Counted from the stretch's first letter, positions 32,536 to 45,047 are shown. The stretch is 64,000 bases of DNA from Clavelina lepadiformis (GCF_947623445.1 NC_135247.1:14262501-14326500), one strand, 5' to 3'. The notes: a model not told the origin generated them from the sequence alone. Program-made: numbers and translations.

Positions 32536-33313
32536 CCTAATTCCATTCCACACCTCTCACGTTCATAACTTCATACCACCGCGTAGGCTAGGCACTAATG
32601 ACTTCGGTTTGCAACTAAAAGCAAAGAACTGTTTAGATGAAAGCATAGACATCGTACATTTTCAAAGCATAATGTGCAGTTTAGGCTAAAAAAGTTTAAA
32701 ACTAAAACGACCTGCATATTCAAAAATAAGAAAATCAATGATAGTTTAAATTAAAAAAAAATCACAGTGTACGAGCTAATTGAACATGGACCTTCTCCCA
32801 AAAATACATCAAAAAATATTTTTGCTCGGACCAAAAACTCCACGTTCATGAAGGCCAGTGGTTGTGGTTCCCATACTCACTGTTTCAGTCGAGGAACCCT
32901 GCAAGATCATTTAAGCTGTCAAGCACATCGCATAGTTTTATAACAAATTGGATTGATACTAAGCAATGATCACTCGTGCTGTCGCCCAATTTTACGTTTG
33001 TTAATGCGATTAGTGCAACGCTAGAAATTGTGATTATAGCACATTTTACTACTGTAATACGCTATGCTGTAAATATTATTATTATGATACCATAACAGTT
33101 ATCTGTGGCAGTTTGCAATGTGATGCATCGCATGAAATGATGTTAATCTGACTCAACATGATATTGAAAGCTGCGGGTACATTTCGGCATTGCACTTGCT
33201 CAGCAGAACGGCCAATAGAAAAAGACCGGATAGAACTAAATTCATAGAAATAGACAAAGCAAACTTAATCGAACTGATTTAAACGCTGATAAAAGAATGT
33301 TATCAGTTATCAC

Positions 33314-34153
33314 TAGGGCAATTATTTTTTGACTTGTCAAAAAAAGTCAAAATTTGGTCAAATTTTTAGCGTTAGGTCAAACTATGTCAAAATTGTTTAC
33401 AAAGTCAAAATTTTTTACAAACTGCATTGCCGTGGTTTCGTAGAGGTTGCACTGTCAGTGAACTTTTCATTTAACATTTTACACCTTGTAGCCTACTTTA
33501 TACTGTTGTAAATGGCCCATTGTCTACGTATTGTGAATCATAAACCATTAAGTGAAATAATTAAGTTGATATGGTGTGATGCTCAACACATCTCAAAACG
33601 TGTAAAATTTTTGCTAGGTCCTAAGTCATTTTGCGGCAGCTGTAGGTTAGGTGCAGCTCTTGCTTCGGTATTGCTTTAGATACTTCATGTATCATGTATT
33701 GAACAGTTTTTGTTGTGTCTTAGCTGCAGTGATTTGTAATTAGCTCATTTCCATTTTCAGAATAGGCTAGGTCCGTGTTCAGATTTTGCCCTTCTGTTAG
33801 ACTTTTGCACATTCTTTCGTTTTAGTTAGATTAGCCTACAGCCATATTTGGCTCCAACGTTGCCACTTGTTTTGTATTCTGTCCTATTTCTATGTGTGTC
33901 TACTTCCTTACCCTGTTTTTCAACTTAACTATTTAGTCTGCAATTTTATTCGAGAATAACCAGGGTCTTGTTTTTTTTTAAATGTAGAAAAGTATCTCTC
34001 GTTGTACTACAATAAATTTTAACGTTTTGTACAATAAAGCGTAATTTAACTACTGTACTTGAATTCTTCATATGTCAAAATTGGTCAAAAAAAAGTTTTT
34101 TAATGTCAAAATTTTCAATTTTTAGTTTTTTAGGTCAAAAAATAATTGCCCTA
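33314..34153. mobile_element. 840-bp MITE with 20-bp perfect TIRs and 8-bp target duplication
   Basis: TAGGGCAATTATTTTTTGAC at the left is exactly mirrored at the right. GTTATCAC lies immediately outside both ends (33306-33313 and 34154-34161). The subterminal regions repeat GTCAAAATT and GGTCAAA several times. No transposase motif. The 8-bp duplication points to hAT or a related superfamily. Confidence 0.9.
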
Positions 34154-34374
34154 GTTATCACCAAAAAAAATTCACATTAAACAAAAAGTTAAATTGTCCA
34201 ATGGGATCGCGCGGGCGCCACATATGTTTCTGAATGAAACCTTGAGTTCCATGGACCTTACTTTAGAAAGAATAATGTAGATTTTGTAACGATTCCTTGT
34301 AATTAGAAAACTAGGTTGTTTGGTTCAGATACAACGCCTGCCTTCTGAATTTAAAACCTGAAACTATACTCGAT

Positions 34375-34380
34375 TTTATT
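34375..34380 (-). promoter_or_regulatory. polyadenylation signal for the acyl-CoA oxidase gene
   Basis: TTTATT on + (AATAAA on -) lies 76 nt past the stop codon of the oxidase gene. Confidence 0.55.
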
Positions 34381-34455
34381 TAATAACAATAATTAGGCAA
34401 TAGGAATTCTTTGCAGTAAACAGAAGAAATACAAAATAACAATTGTAAATAAAAA

Positions 34456-37400
34456 TTAGGCAGGTTGAACTTCGCCGCGGTTGTCACCAACATTGTAGTC
34501 AACCCAGTCAAGAGCGATGGGAGCAGACAACATTGCATCGGGAAAGTCGAATGCGTCACACAAACGCAACGCATAGGGTGCTATTGTTCGACAAGCTTCT
34601 GCTGTAGCTTCATTGACCTAATAACAATTACTTTTCATAAAACCGATTTCAAAATTTGCTTCAAACTTCAGTACTTGCCTATACTTACATGTTTTGCACT
34701 TTCTGGAGTTATCAACTGATTTGCTGCAAACCAACCAAGATCTGCCAGCACTGCGTCGAGCAAGTAGAGACGACGTAATTCACAAAGAATGGGTTTTAAG
34801 GAATCGTTCGTCTCAGGAGAATCAATTACGGCTTTTATTCGTTGTGAGATCAGAAGTTCACCAAATGCAAACGCAGCACTCTGGGTTAAAAAAAAAACTT
34901 TGATACAAAAAAGTTCCGAAATTTGTGTCATTCAACTTAACATTGCAATAAAAAATTACGAAGTTTCTGGTCTTCAGGGCTGGTAGCAAGCAGGAGTGAA
35001 GTAGAACTTCTTTACCTGAACTAAGTCACTCTCCTTTAGCATCCATGTTTCAAACAGGCCTTCTTTCCCTCCTTTCATTAGTTTCATGGCAAGTTCAGAA
35101 AACTGTGATAGTTCTCGTGCTTCCAGGAGAAAGTGGAGATATTCGTCATTACTGAGATCTGGAGATATTTCATATATTTTCAGTTTTTGTAGAGCACAAA
35201 TTGCATAGGCCTACTCACCACATGTTAAAATACAAACCTTCTGGCACAGGAGCAAGCTGTTTGGGTTTGAACATTCCAAGTTTCTCTTTAGCCACTTTCT
35301 AAACACAACAAAACATGAATTTTAATTATTTACCGCAACATTTTTATAAGTTCTATCTCAAATAACATTACATATAGTTAATTAAGCTACAGTTATCATC
35401 ATGTCATTGGTTTTGTAACGTTTTGACAGCATGTGGAGATATGTTTACTGAACAATTATAACACCAAGCAATAGCTACCTGCATTAGGACAGAATTATCA
35501 CCCTCAGCAGTCATTGCTGCATGAGCTGAACCAAGAAATGATCCAAATCGATTACAGCTTAGATAACCCTGGAAGCAAAAATTGGTATAGTATATAAAAA
35601 TGTTACATATGAAATTTGATAACTTTGAGTTGACGCATTTTTCTATCAACACCATAATGATATCATAACAGGAATTGGTTCAAATTGCCCTGAATAATTC
35701 CTTCAAGCAGTAAGTCCTCATATCTTTTCCATACTTAACTAAATATGTTATTTTTCTTATGGAAATAATTTATATTTTGTTTCCAATTTCATGTTATTCC
35801 TTTGATAAAATAATATTCGATTACAAGTAAGTTTGTAACGTCTCACTTACCGCTGCTACTTCAAGAAGGCACCATAAACGTAAAATCTATGCAGATTGTT
35901 AGTGTATATACACGACCATTGGTAATAACTACTGAGGTGAGAGTTAGCTGCACCTCTTTGCATATTATCAAGATCGATCCAAGTTAATATTAAATACGCT
36001 AATAAAAGATCTAACATTATTCTGCATGAAAACAATTGTTCATAAACGAAAGGACACTTACGAAGTATATAATCACTAATTTCTACCGTTAAAAATTAAA
36101 TGATCATTTGCTATGTTTTTTTTTATGCTAGTAAAACATAATAAGCAATCTAGTATACATTACATAGGCAGTGAGCAAAAAGCTTTCTGAAACCCAAGGT
36201 GCAGCTTACCTGGCCCCCACAACGTTCTCTTGCTACAGTTGTTACTTTTCCAATATGCCAACCAACCAAGGCTTTGATAGCACAACACAAAATAACCACT
36301 TCGGTATGGTCTTTTGGGTTGACATGTTCAACATTCTGCGTGGCAGCCCATCTCTCTTTCACATAATCAAGTGCGATGTTCATTGCATACGTCCGTGCCA
36401 ATAATGGCAACAAGGTGCGCTGTTGGAGCTGCACAGATTTCATAAGTTCTATGGTAAAATCTTTAAATTTCAATAATTAAAAAAAGAGTACTACTGAAAT
36501 ACTTCAAAGTTAATTCAATGTTAAAATGTTCAGCTTACTTGATAAGCGAGTATGGGCATGTCTGATTTTCCTCTAGGTCCAACTGTAAGACGAGTTGCAG
36601 CATACCTCAGTGCTATTGTGAGGCATGCTTTGGCTGCACCAATGGACATTGCAGCAATACATATCCTTCCTGACAGTAGCTGGTCAGCAACAGTTAAGAA
36701 TCTGTTACGATTGCCTTCGATTGTTGTTGTAAAAGCACCATCTTTTGACACATCAGAATATCTACACAAATCAAAAGTTAAATGTAATTTAATTTTGTTG
36801 CAGTGATTTTATAAAGTTTGACAAGTGACACAAAAACAAAGTATTTCCAAATTCTGTTCAAAGCAAACCTGTTTAAAAGGTTCTCTCGAGGAACTCGTAC
36901 ATGATCAAAGAACAACTTTGCATTATCCACCCCATTCAATCCCATTTTATGACCCATATCTTCCACCCTCACCCCAGGCATAACCTTCATATTATCATCA
37001 CGGATTCGCACAAGAATACCATGTATGCCTTTTCCTTCTCCATCTACTTCCAGCTAAGTGGTTTAAACATTAATAATTACCTTTACAAATCATTAACACT
37101 TAAGTAATTTATGCTTCATGCGTCTATGGATAATCTAACTACGATTTATAACAATAACTGAAATACATTTTCACCTGAGCAAAAACGATGACATGCTTTG
37201 CATGAATAGCACCATTTGTGATCCAATATTTTTGAGCAAGAGTAGTTGGAGTGTTAACTATAAATTCTTCAGTTTCCTGTTGACAGTCAATACCTGTTGT
37301 TAACATGGCCCACTCCATTATGTTAGTAATGGGCAGAGGCGCTAATCACATATTTGCTAAGTCTTCTTTCCAGTACAAGTTGTATGTTACCTTATCATAC

Positions 37401-39665
37401 ACAGCAGTAGTTTCCATTTCAACAGCATTGTTTCCATATCCCAGTTCAGTTAAGCCAAAACAGCCAACATCGTTTAGAGTATCGATTCCTAGAAGGAAAG
37501 CAGTTTGTCAAGCAAAAATATATGTCTGATTGTAATGTCGCTGAATATGTCTTTTTAATTTTCATGTTATGTGACATACCTTTGATCAATTTATCATGAT
37601 GCCTTTTTGTTCCAAGTTTAATTACAGATCCTCCAAACAAATTAAATTGGACCTATAAAAGACACAGATAATTTTTGATACCGTACCGTTTACATCGCTT
37701 TTCTGAACATCAGCACTTCAACAATTCTTACAGAACATGTAAAATAAGCATCAGACATGCATGGGGAGTCGGAGACTCATCAAAAAGCCAAAACTCACAG
37801 TCATCTTTGTGGTCATGGCAGGATCAATTATAGAAGATATTTCATGAGCAGCAAAAATTCGAAGAGGATTGTGCCAGAAATCAGTGACAGAAATGAATCC
37901 ATTCTTAGAAAATAAATATCACAAAAGTAAAACCAATCACATGTTGTCATACTGAAGTCAAAGAGCAAAGTTTTTAAGTGAATGAATTGTACAATGGCAA
38001 ACTAAATATGCTATCGATTTTTTTTCAGAATACAGTACCCAAAATTTAAGAATAAAAAATTTATTGTATGAACAGTGAACTGTTTAACAAATCTTTCCAC
38101 ATCTAAAAGGTTTACAGCAGCTTCTCCCATCTTACTTCATATGCTAAAAGTGGCTCAAACAGTTCAACCATGCAAATTATGTTACACATAAGTTACAAAT
38201 ACTTTCCATACATCACATATTCTTTGTAGCCTCTGTAAAGCAACATCTCTTTCCTCAGCAAGCGATATGTCATATTTCGGGGTCATGACTGGATCACTCA
38301 TGAATTCACGAAATTTACGCCTCATATCGTGATTGTCGTGATCTAACAACTCTGTCATTTTGTCAATGTCAAATGATAAAGGAGCGTTTGTGCCGCATGC
38401 ATTTTCCCACACATCCCTTAAAGGTAAAATTATAGTTTTATAATAATGAATATAAAATTATTGCAAAGTGCATTCATACAATTCCATCAATTTATATACA
38501 AACGATTATGATATAGAATTCATATAAACGTGCAGTTTCACTGTGAATATTACTCAAATATGTTTGATATTTTAACTACTAGAAATAGATTTTATTCAAC
38601 TCTTAACATACACATAATGACGCCAGCTTATGCTTGCAAAAGCTTGTGAAGAGCATTAAACATTAGAGTGTCACCTTACATTCTGTTTTATAATTTATTT
38701 TATTCTGTACAACACTTTTCCAATTCCAGAAATATGCAAAACTTTAAAACTTACCTTATCTCCTTGGGAGACATTTTATTTGAAGTAGCCAAGTTTGCAC
38801 AACTTGAATGAATATCATTTTGTCTTGATGTAAATGGTGCAAGTAATCTAAGACACTGAAAAAAACATTTTTTCATAAGCATTACTATAAAGTAGAACAC
38901 TCAGTTCAGGTGAAAGCACACAATAATAGAAAAACAAATTTAGTTTTGAAATTATTTTGAAGTATCATATATTAAAATTGGAATAAACAACTGTGTATGG
39001 GGGAACACATCCTTCCAAAGTACAAGACTTCACTTGGACCAGATTGATCGCATGGATCGTGGATTAAAAAAAAACATGAACCAATAAATCAAAATAATCT
39101 TTATGATCTCAGTGGTCCAAGTAAGGTTAATGCTCTTGCAATTAAAGCGCACCATTATATTACACAGTCTGTGAACCTCACAAACCATACTTTGGAGAAT
39201 ATACATTCATGAACGTAAAAAATGATAGACTACTAATTCAGTAATTTAACTTTTTAATTTTTTTTTCGAAACATTTATTTTAAATGCATGATAGTATAAT
39301 TTAAATTGCTTTCCAATCTTCTGAGAGTGCATGCAAATTCATCTCCTCACCTGGGAATCTGTAACATCAATAACTAAAGTTATTATTATTTAGTATGTAT
39401 ACATATTACATATACACTCAAATACTTTTAAATGCCAGCCTAAATGTTGAACATTCAAAGCTAGCAACGTCATAATTTTTCATTTAATGTGTTTTACTGC
39501 AAATTGCTACCAGTTATACAGATATAGGAGAAGGTACAACAAAATAGTGTTCAAACACAAACCTGATGTATATGCTTTCTGCCGAAGTAAGTAACCTGTG
39601 CTGTTCCATTTTGTACAGTTTTTCAACAGATACTTCTGATAAGATAGAAACCTAAATGCTGCCAT
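34456..39665 (-). CDS. ACOX: acyl-CoA oxidase (ACOX/ACX family), 16 exons with an 8-nt microexon
   Basis: Exons: 39563-39665, 39351-39358, 38755-38855, 38212-38416, 37799-37903, 37580-37652, 37391-37488, 37175-37276, 36869-37053, 36539-36761, 36210-36428, 35479-35568, 35238-35298, 35016-35158, 34689-34880 and 34456-34617; 689 residues. Acyl-CoA oxidases use FAD to make trans-2-enoyl-CoA and H2O2, starting beta-oxidation. Landmarks are [19 protein letters not shown] near 210-225 (FAD/substrate loop), [65 protein letters not shown] and [12 protein letters not shown] near 495-505 with the catalytic Glu. The middle and C-terminal region resemble plant-type long-chain oxidases more than ACOX1. The protein ends EVQPA, which is not a PTS1, and starts [16 protein letters not shown], basic and free of acids. 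Peroxisomal import by PTS1 is therefore not supported. Confidence 0.92.
39351..39358 (-). other. 8-nt microexon of the acyl-CoA oxidase gene
   Basis: ATTCCCAG on the - strand lies between acceptor TTGATGTTACAG and donor GTGAGGAG. Exon 1 ends in phase 1 (TCA G) and exon 3 must be read in phase 0. Joined directly they hit a stop (TCT TAG). With these 8 nt the frame is restored: S-D-S-Q then [14 protein letters not shown]. Confidence 0.75.
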
Positions 39666-41695
39666 TGCTTTTAAGCTTAGCTTTGTAAAAAACACTTTAT
39701 TATGTTTCTTGGATTTTGATTTTATTGAGTTTGTAACTTATCAAAGTGTGAAAATCTTTTATCTGTTAGAAGAGTGAGAATCAAAACAATAACACTATAC
39801 TGCTGCGCAAAGCAGCTATTGTTATTCTTAACCAACGTTAACATCAGGGATTTTAAAACTGCTGCTATTTGTTACCGGTACCCCGACTGAAAAGTATAGC
39901 AGTTTGACGAGAAATCGTGTGTGCAAATTTTGACGAGATGGTGTGCACTGAAGCGTCAATTATTAGTTTATCTTTTGTAAATTGGCATGCACGTTGATGA
40001 ATCTCGTGCGTACAGCTGCCACACTTTCCACTATGGTCTAATAACCTATCTGTAAATGTCGGTTTTGAAAATATATAGCTGTAACTCTGCCTAAGTGATT
40101 AAAATAATATATCCGTACTAGACAAGATGCTTTTATCTATTAAATATCAAAGCTTTTAAAAACTTTAGTGGTTATTCTGCCAGTTTGTGATTGACTTACT
40201 TGCCATTATACAAACTAGGCCTATGTTCAGTGTTGTGCTATGCTATCATTTTGAAAAGACATTAACAATGCTTCTACTTGTTCTGTATCCCTTATAAGTG
40301 ATAAACAGTTCCGAATTCAGGCAAGACCACAAAAAATATATAAAAAATATGTCCTAGTTGGAAAATACACATAAAAATGATCTAAATACAACTTTGCACT
40401 CATATTACAATACAAAAAGTGGAACTTTTAAAAACATGCAGGGATTCCAGATGTTACAGACAATCCCTACTTTGAAAACTGTTTTTTTGTTGTCATGATA
40501 GGCCTAAACTCCTTTGGGGAAATAAAGCCCCAAAGGGGCTTCATTTTATACGAGTCATGACCTTTCTAATCTCGATACAGGCTTCAATCTGCAGAACCCA
40601 TGACCTTTGTAATCTCCACCCAGGCTTCTGAATTTGAAGCCTGGCTTGCAGGTCATAAATGGATCACTTCTCCGCCTCCAAAATGGGTCAGAAGAGCTAG
40701 TTTGTAAGCTAAGCAATTCCAAAACAAGGACATCTGGTGCACAGTTTTTGTTGTCTACTGGTGCACACCAGTCTCTGAAAATTACGCTCTATGGTGCACA
40801 AAAAAACTTGCATTCAATAGTGTCCCTATGGTTTCTTCGAAATTACCTACAATGAGTACAGAATAGTGATTAAAATAATGTTCATATACGTAGCGGTATA
40901 TGGTAAGTACTAAACAATTTTATTATTTATTTATTATAACAAAACTTATATTTCTATTTGTACGCTAGCCCGCTAGCGTAAACTTTGACCGCACACTCAA
41001 CCGGATTTCCTCCTAGTACATGATTTTTACTACATTATTTTTTATGTTCGACGGCACGGCATTTTTACTACCATCGGTCAAATTTAGCAATATTGTCATA
41101 TTGGATCACACTCATTTCTGGTTGTGGTCGTTCTGAATCGCGGATCTCTTACAAAGATGTTCTTTGGGACATCGCCTGAGACATTGCTTTTTTCTGTTAA
41201 TGTGTATTGTAATATGTTGTTGTAGCATAGTTATCGTAATCACTAGTGTATACACGCTAAAGTCTGTACATATACTGCAGTTGCAGGGAATGTAGAGGCA
41301 TGATTTCCTAACGACATTATTATACTTTTATTCGTACTGTCTATCTTTCATTGCACTTATAGGCCTCAATATTGTGTCCTCTCTTGACCATAGAAACGGG
41401 ATTCTGGTCCCAAGGAAGGAGTTTCTTTTGTGTGATTTTCTTTAAACATCCATTTGTTGTGCACTTAAGATATTCATTGTCATTTTAATCTAACCATGTC
41501 ATTTTACATTTTTATTTTGGCTATTAAATTGCATGTTTTTAATGTTAGGGAACATGTCTTCTACATCTTCCAAAAGTGTAGTTGTTTTGTGTAATTTTGT
41601 CCTTAAATTCGTTAAACTTAGGAATTATTTTGTGGGTTTGGTGGCCATGCTAACCTAACTTCTTATTAGCACAATTGCATTATTGCTACAGTATC
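39666..41695. other. intergenic, upstream of the oxidase gene
   Basis: It holds a dispersed-repeat copy at about 39890-40060 (GACGAGAAATCGTG, GTGCACTGAAGCG, TAAATTGGCATGCACG, GCCACACTTTCCAC), matching 31020-31245 and 45195-45320. A direct repeat of about 55 bp (CATGACCTTT(C/G)TAATCTC, ACAGGCTTC) lies at 40556-40628. AAGCCCCAAAGGGGCTT at about 40525 is a small hairpin. No coding evidence. Confidence 0.45.
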
Positions 41696-41845
41696 TTACA
41701 TGTTTTAAGCCTTTGGGCTTTGCCACTTTTTCCTGCTCCTTAACTGTTCGTGAGCATGTGTTTTATTGTGCTTCAACAACAACGGTTAGCATCGTAACTT
41801 TCGCTCCGCACAGTTAATGGCAAAAAACTAAACAATACAATACAA
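41696..41845 (+). repeat. SINE-like dispersed repeat, fullest copy
   Basis: It reads CTTACATGTTTTAAGCCTTT, GGGCTTTGCCACTTTTTCCT, GAGCATGTGTTTTATTG, AACGGTTAGCAT, AACTTTCGCTCCGCACAG, then an AATAAACAATACAATAC-like tail. The same order of blocks occurs at 45048-45192 and 60165-60335. No tRNA-type head was identified. Confidence 0.65.
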
Positions 41846-41967
41846 TATTGGAGATAAAGAAAGAGTTGGCTACAGATAAAATATGAACCACTTTTAAAAC
41901 AATTTTTGTGGTTATATCATATCTATGGTTAAACCACACAAATCAAAACACAAACAGCAATTTTAAA

Positions 41968-42037
41968 GGGTATGGTCATAGATATCCTATTATTACTATT
42001 ATTTTATTATTTTCATTTTTTATAGGATATCTATGGG
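41968..42037. repeat. short inverted repeat (hairpin)
   Basis: CATAGATATCCTAT and ATAGGATATCTATG are perfect inverted arms around a T-rich 35-40 nt spacer. GGTATGGT also lies outside both arms in direct orientation. Confidence 0.6.
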
Positions 42038-42627
42038 TATGGTACTGAAATTAAAAAATACGTCGCAAGTCGAACTAGTTGACAAGTATGCAAAATCTGA
42101 TAATAACTTTTTTATACTTATAGAAGTGAATCGTTTCATTTTTTCTTGAATAAACCACTTTGGAAATAATTTGGGACTGTCATATTTTCGCCAATGTCGC
42201 TATTAAAATTAGAGGCGGGGCCGTAACCTAAAGAACAGGTGCTGCAGCCTGCTGTTTTTCTATAGCACCCTGCTATTGCTTTTATAGTAGTCTATGCTGA
42301 CAGGCTGCTATTGGTGACGTTACACCGTAGAACACTAGTTATTAGTATTCTATGGTTACGCAGCTTTATTTTTTCAGAAAAGTGAGCAGCTGATATAAAT
42401 TTGTTCCAAGTAAAGTGTAGATTGTTGTTTAGAAAATAATGTACTTAAAGATTCGTCGTGTCACGGGAGAGTGTAAGTTAGTTAGGCGCCTGCCACTTGA
42501 CAATATCCAAAGAAATGCGGCCGGCTAGCACTTCAGTAGTTATTACCAATGGTCGAGCATATATACTAATAAGCGGCGTAGACTTTGTGTTTTGATTTAG
42601 CAGCGGCAAGCGAGACGCTACACTACA

Positions 42628-42692
42628 ATGGTTAGCATTTTATTTTTCGTTCTCCGACAGACTATGACGAAAAATAAACAATACAATACGAC
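42628..42692 (+). repeat. SINE-like repeat tail
   Basis: ATGGTTAGCATTTTATTTTT, CGTTCTCCGACAG, then GACGAAAAATAAACAATACA. Same family as 12140 and 41696. Confidence 0.55.
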
Positions 42693-42921
42693 CCTGCTTC
42701 TCTGAAGTCTAAATCATTAATCAGGAACCATTTGAAAGGTGTTACTTAAAAACAGCAGGCTGCAATTGGTGACGACACCAGAAAATTTTGACATGTGCTC
42801 AGTCAAAGATGCTTATTATAAAATTACGTTACTGAACAACTCCAGATATTGATGGCCAAAGATATGTGACGTCATACAGCCATTTTGAGTCACGGTGCAA
42901 GTCCTCTACTAGGGCCTAGGC

Positions 42922-43095
42922 TAGGGGTCGGCAACCTTTCGTATGCAGTGTGCCAGTTTATGAATAATGTCAAAATATCAACAACTCGCGTGCCAAACAT
43001 TTTCGTAAGGCATTTTTTTACATTTTCTTAAGGTGATATAACGTGCTCGTCAAATCATCTCGCGTGCCACGGGTGCCAGGAGTTGCCGACCCCTG
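42922..43095. mobile_element. 174-bp hAT MITE, perfect 8-bp duplication
   Basis: The ends are TAGGGGTCGGCAACC and AGTTGCCGACCCCTG. The target duplication GCCTAGGC is identical on both sides (42914-42921 and 43096-43103). The interior contains CGCGTGCCA repeats. Confidence 0.9.
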
Positions 43096-43195
43096 GCCTA
43101 GGCTATATCCCCTATTCGAGCTAACGGGAGTACACGATAACACGAGTAGCCTTATAAAGTGGCATGCGTACGCAGCCAAACACTACAGTCTAAAT

Positions 43196-43513
43196 CAGCG
43201 TGGTCCAACTGCAGGCCCGCGGGCCAAAGTTGGCCCGTGAGCACCGATTTTTTGGCCCGCGAACTGATAGTCAGCTTTGATAGTCGCTATTGTTGAGGAA
43301 GAACCTCGACCGCAGATGTCACATTGATCAGCATTTAAATTTTATCAGCTAAGTTTTGAACTTTTCTAATTTCAGTTTTAATAAAAAAGAGAACTTTTTT
43401 CAGTTCTAATATCAATGTCACATTGTTCTTCAGTTCTAATTTAAAAACATTGGCCCGCAAGATAAAAAATTTTCTGATTATGGCCCGCGATGAAAAGAAG
43501 TTGGACCACGCTG
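43196..43513. mobile_element. 318-bp hAT MITE, perfect 8-bp duplication
   Basis: CAGCGTGGTCCAACT at the left mirrors AGTTGGACCACGCTG at the right. GTCTAAAT flanks it at 43188-43195 and 43514-43521. GGCCCGC motifs recur inside. Confidence 0.92.
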
Positions 43514-43641
43514 GTCTAAATGCAGCTGAAGATTTGCGTAGGTGTTGATTTAGGCCTAGGCTATATCCAGGTTTGCCATCGGTATGGACTAAAAATAAGG
43601 ACCACTAAGAAATGAAAGAAGAATACTAGGATACCTTAAAC

Positions 43642-44115
43642 CAGGGGTCGGCAACCTTTTGCTAGTCACGGGCCAAATGTCGAGTGCACAACTCTTTGGC
43701 GGGCCGGAATTTTCATTAATACTATAATTCACACTCACTTTAGTATATTACGCTACATTGCTGCAATCTCAATCATACCAATCACAAAAAATAGCAAAAT
43801 ATATGTTTTCACACTGCACACAACACAGCATTAATGTGACACGGCATCTCTCTTTGTATCTATAACGACTAGTCTAGTCTACTCTACAGACAATCTCGTA
43901 CTTAGTACGAGATACTAGTCTACCGCCTTCGCACCAGTTTTATGGCGTAACAATAGACTAGTACGACGTACTTATGGCGTAACAATAACACATTTTTTTC
44001 AAACACTGCAGTTTGAAACTCAATTAGAAAGGGCGGGCCGTATTCTTGTGATAACTAATTAATATGTCTCGGGCCGGACGATTTCATATGGCGGGCCGTA
44101 GGTTGCCGACCCTTG
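43642..44115. mobile_element. 474-bp hAT MITE, perfect 8-bp duplication
   Basis: CAGGGGTCGGCAACC at the left mirrors GGTTGCCGACCCTTG at the right with one mismatch. CCTTAAAC flanks it at 43634-43641 and 44116-44123. The interior has GGGCCGG/GGCGGGCC motifs and an internal repeat of TATGGCGTAACAATA at about 43940-43990. Confidence 0.92.
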
Positions 44116-44313
44116 CCTTAAACCGTGCACAACAGGAGAAGGCAATCAATATTCCTCAAAGATAAAAAATAACGAGACACTTTTTGCATGTTCTTAATTT
44201 TGGTATTTCTTTGGTACAAAATGGTAGCCTATACTAAAGGGGTCGAAATACCCAAAGAAAGCTGTTCCCTAAAAATAAGCACGTTTCTTAGAAATTAGCA
44301 CATTAATATTTTT

Positions 44314-44738
44314 TAGGGATGTGCCGCGAGGAATATTATTCGGGTTTGTACGAACCCGAATATCATGAAGGTCGACACGAACGAATCCCGAATCTATTCG
44401 TATTAGAACCAAACAATAAAATTTCATCCAAAATTTGTCAAGTCTTGCTTGTAACATGATGTAATCGATAAACAAATCGCTTTCTTTTGAAAAATAGTAT
44501 TTAAAAAAACAATTGAAAAAGCAAAATCGTTAGGTAAACGACGTTCATTATAAGTACTGCTGACTCTAGTTTAGCTTTGTCGGAAAACTAGATCATCATT
44601 TTTAACAAAAGTCAGTAAATTTATAAGTAATATTGTATTCGGGTTCGCCATTGTTGGTATTCGTGTTCGCTCGAATCTTCCATAAAGGCGATATTCAGCG
44701 AATCTATTCGGGTTTGGGTTCGTATCGGCCCATCCCTA
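44314..44738. mobile_element. 425-bp MITE, same family as the outer element at 3248-8060
   Basis: The left end TAGGGATGTGCCGCGAG matches the right end read in reverse complement (TAGGGATGGGCCGATACG). Flanks ATATTTTT (44306-44313) and GTATTTTT (44739-44746) match at 7 of 8 positions. It supplies the uninterrupted reference for the hAT-split copy at 3248-8060. Confidence 0.85.
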
Positions 44739-44926
44739 GTATTTTTAGACATTGTACTTGAAAATAAGCACGGAATGGTAACCCTGCCTATAACTGTATA
44801 TTGCAATTTTAATATTTTTAATATTCAAATATACAATTTTAATATTTTTGATTTGGCTAGGATTAATCTACCATATAGGAAGAGTCAAAGTCAACTCATC
44901 TATTGTATTGAAGTATTGCAAATGTA

Positions 44927-45028
44927 GGTCTAGTATACAAGTGCACAACCACATAATGCCTTTGTTCTAGACCCCAGCTACTCAAATTGCGATGTCATCT
45001 GGTGGGGCACTTGTATATACTATACCCC
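44927..45028. mobile_element. GGTCTAGT-ended MITE, second copy
   Basis: GGTCTAGTATACAAGTGCAC at the left pairs imperfectly with GCACTTGTATATACTATACC at the right. Same family as 58901-59011. Confidence 0.7.
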
Positions 45029-45047
45029 AATTTTGTTATTGATATCT

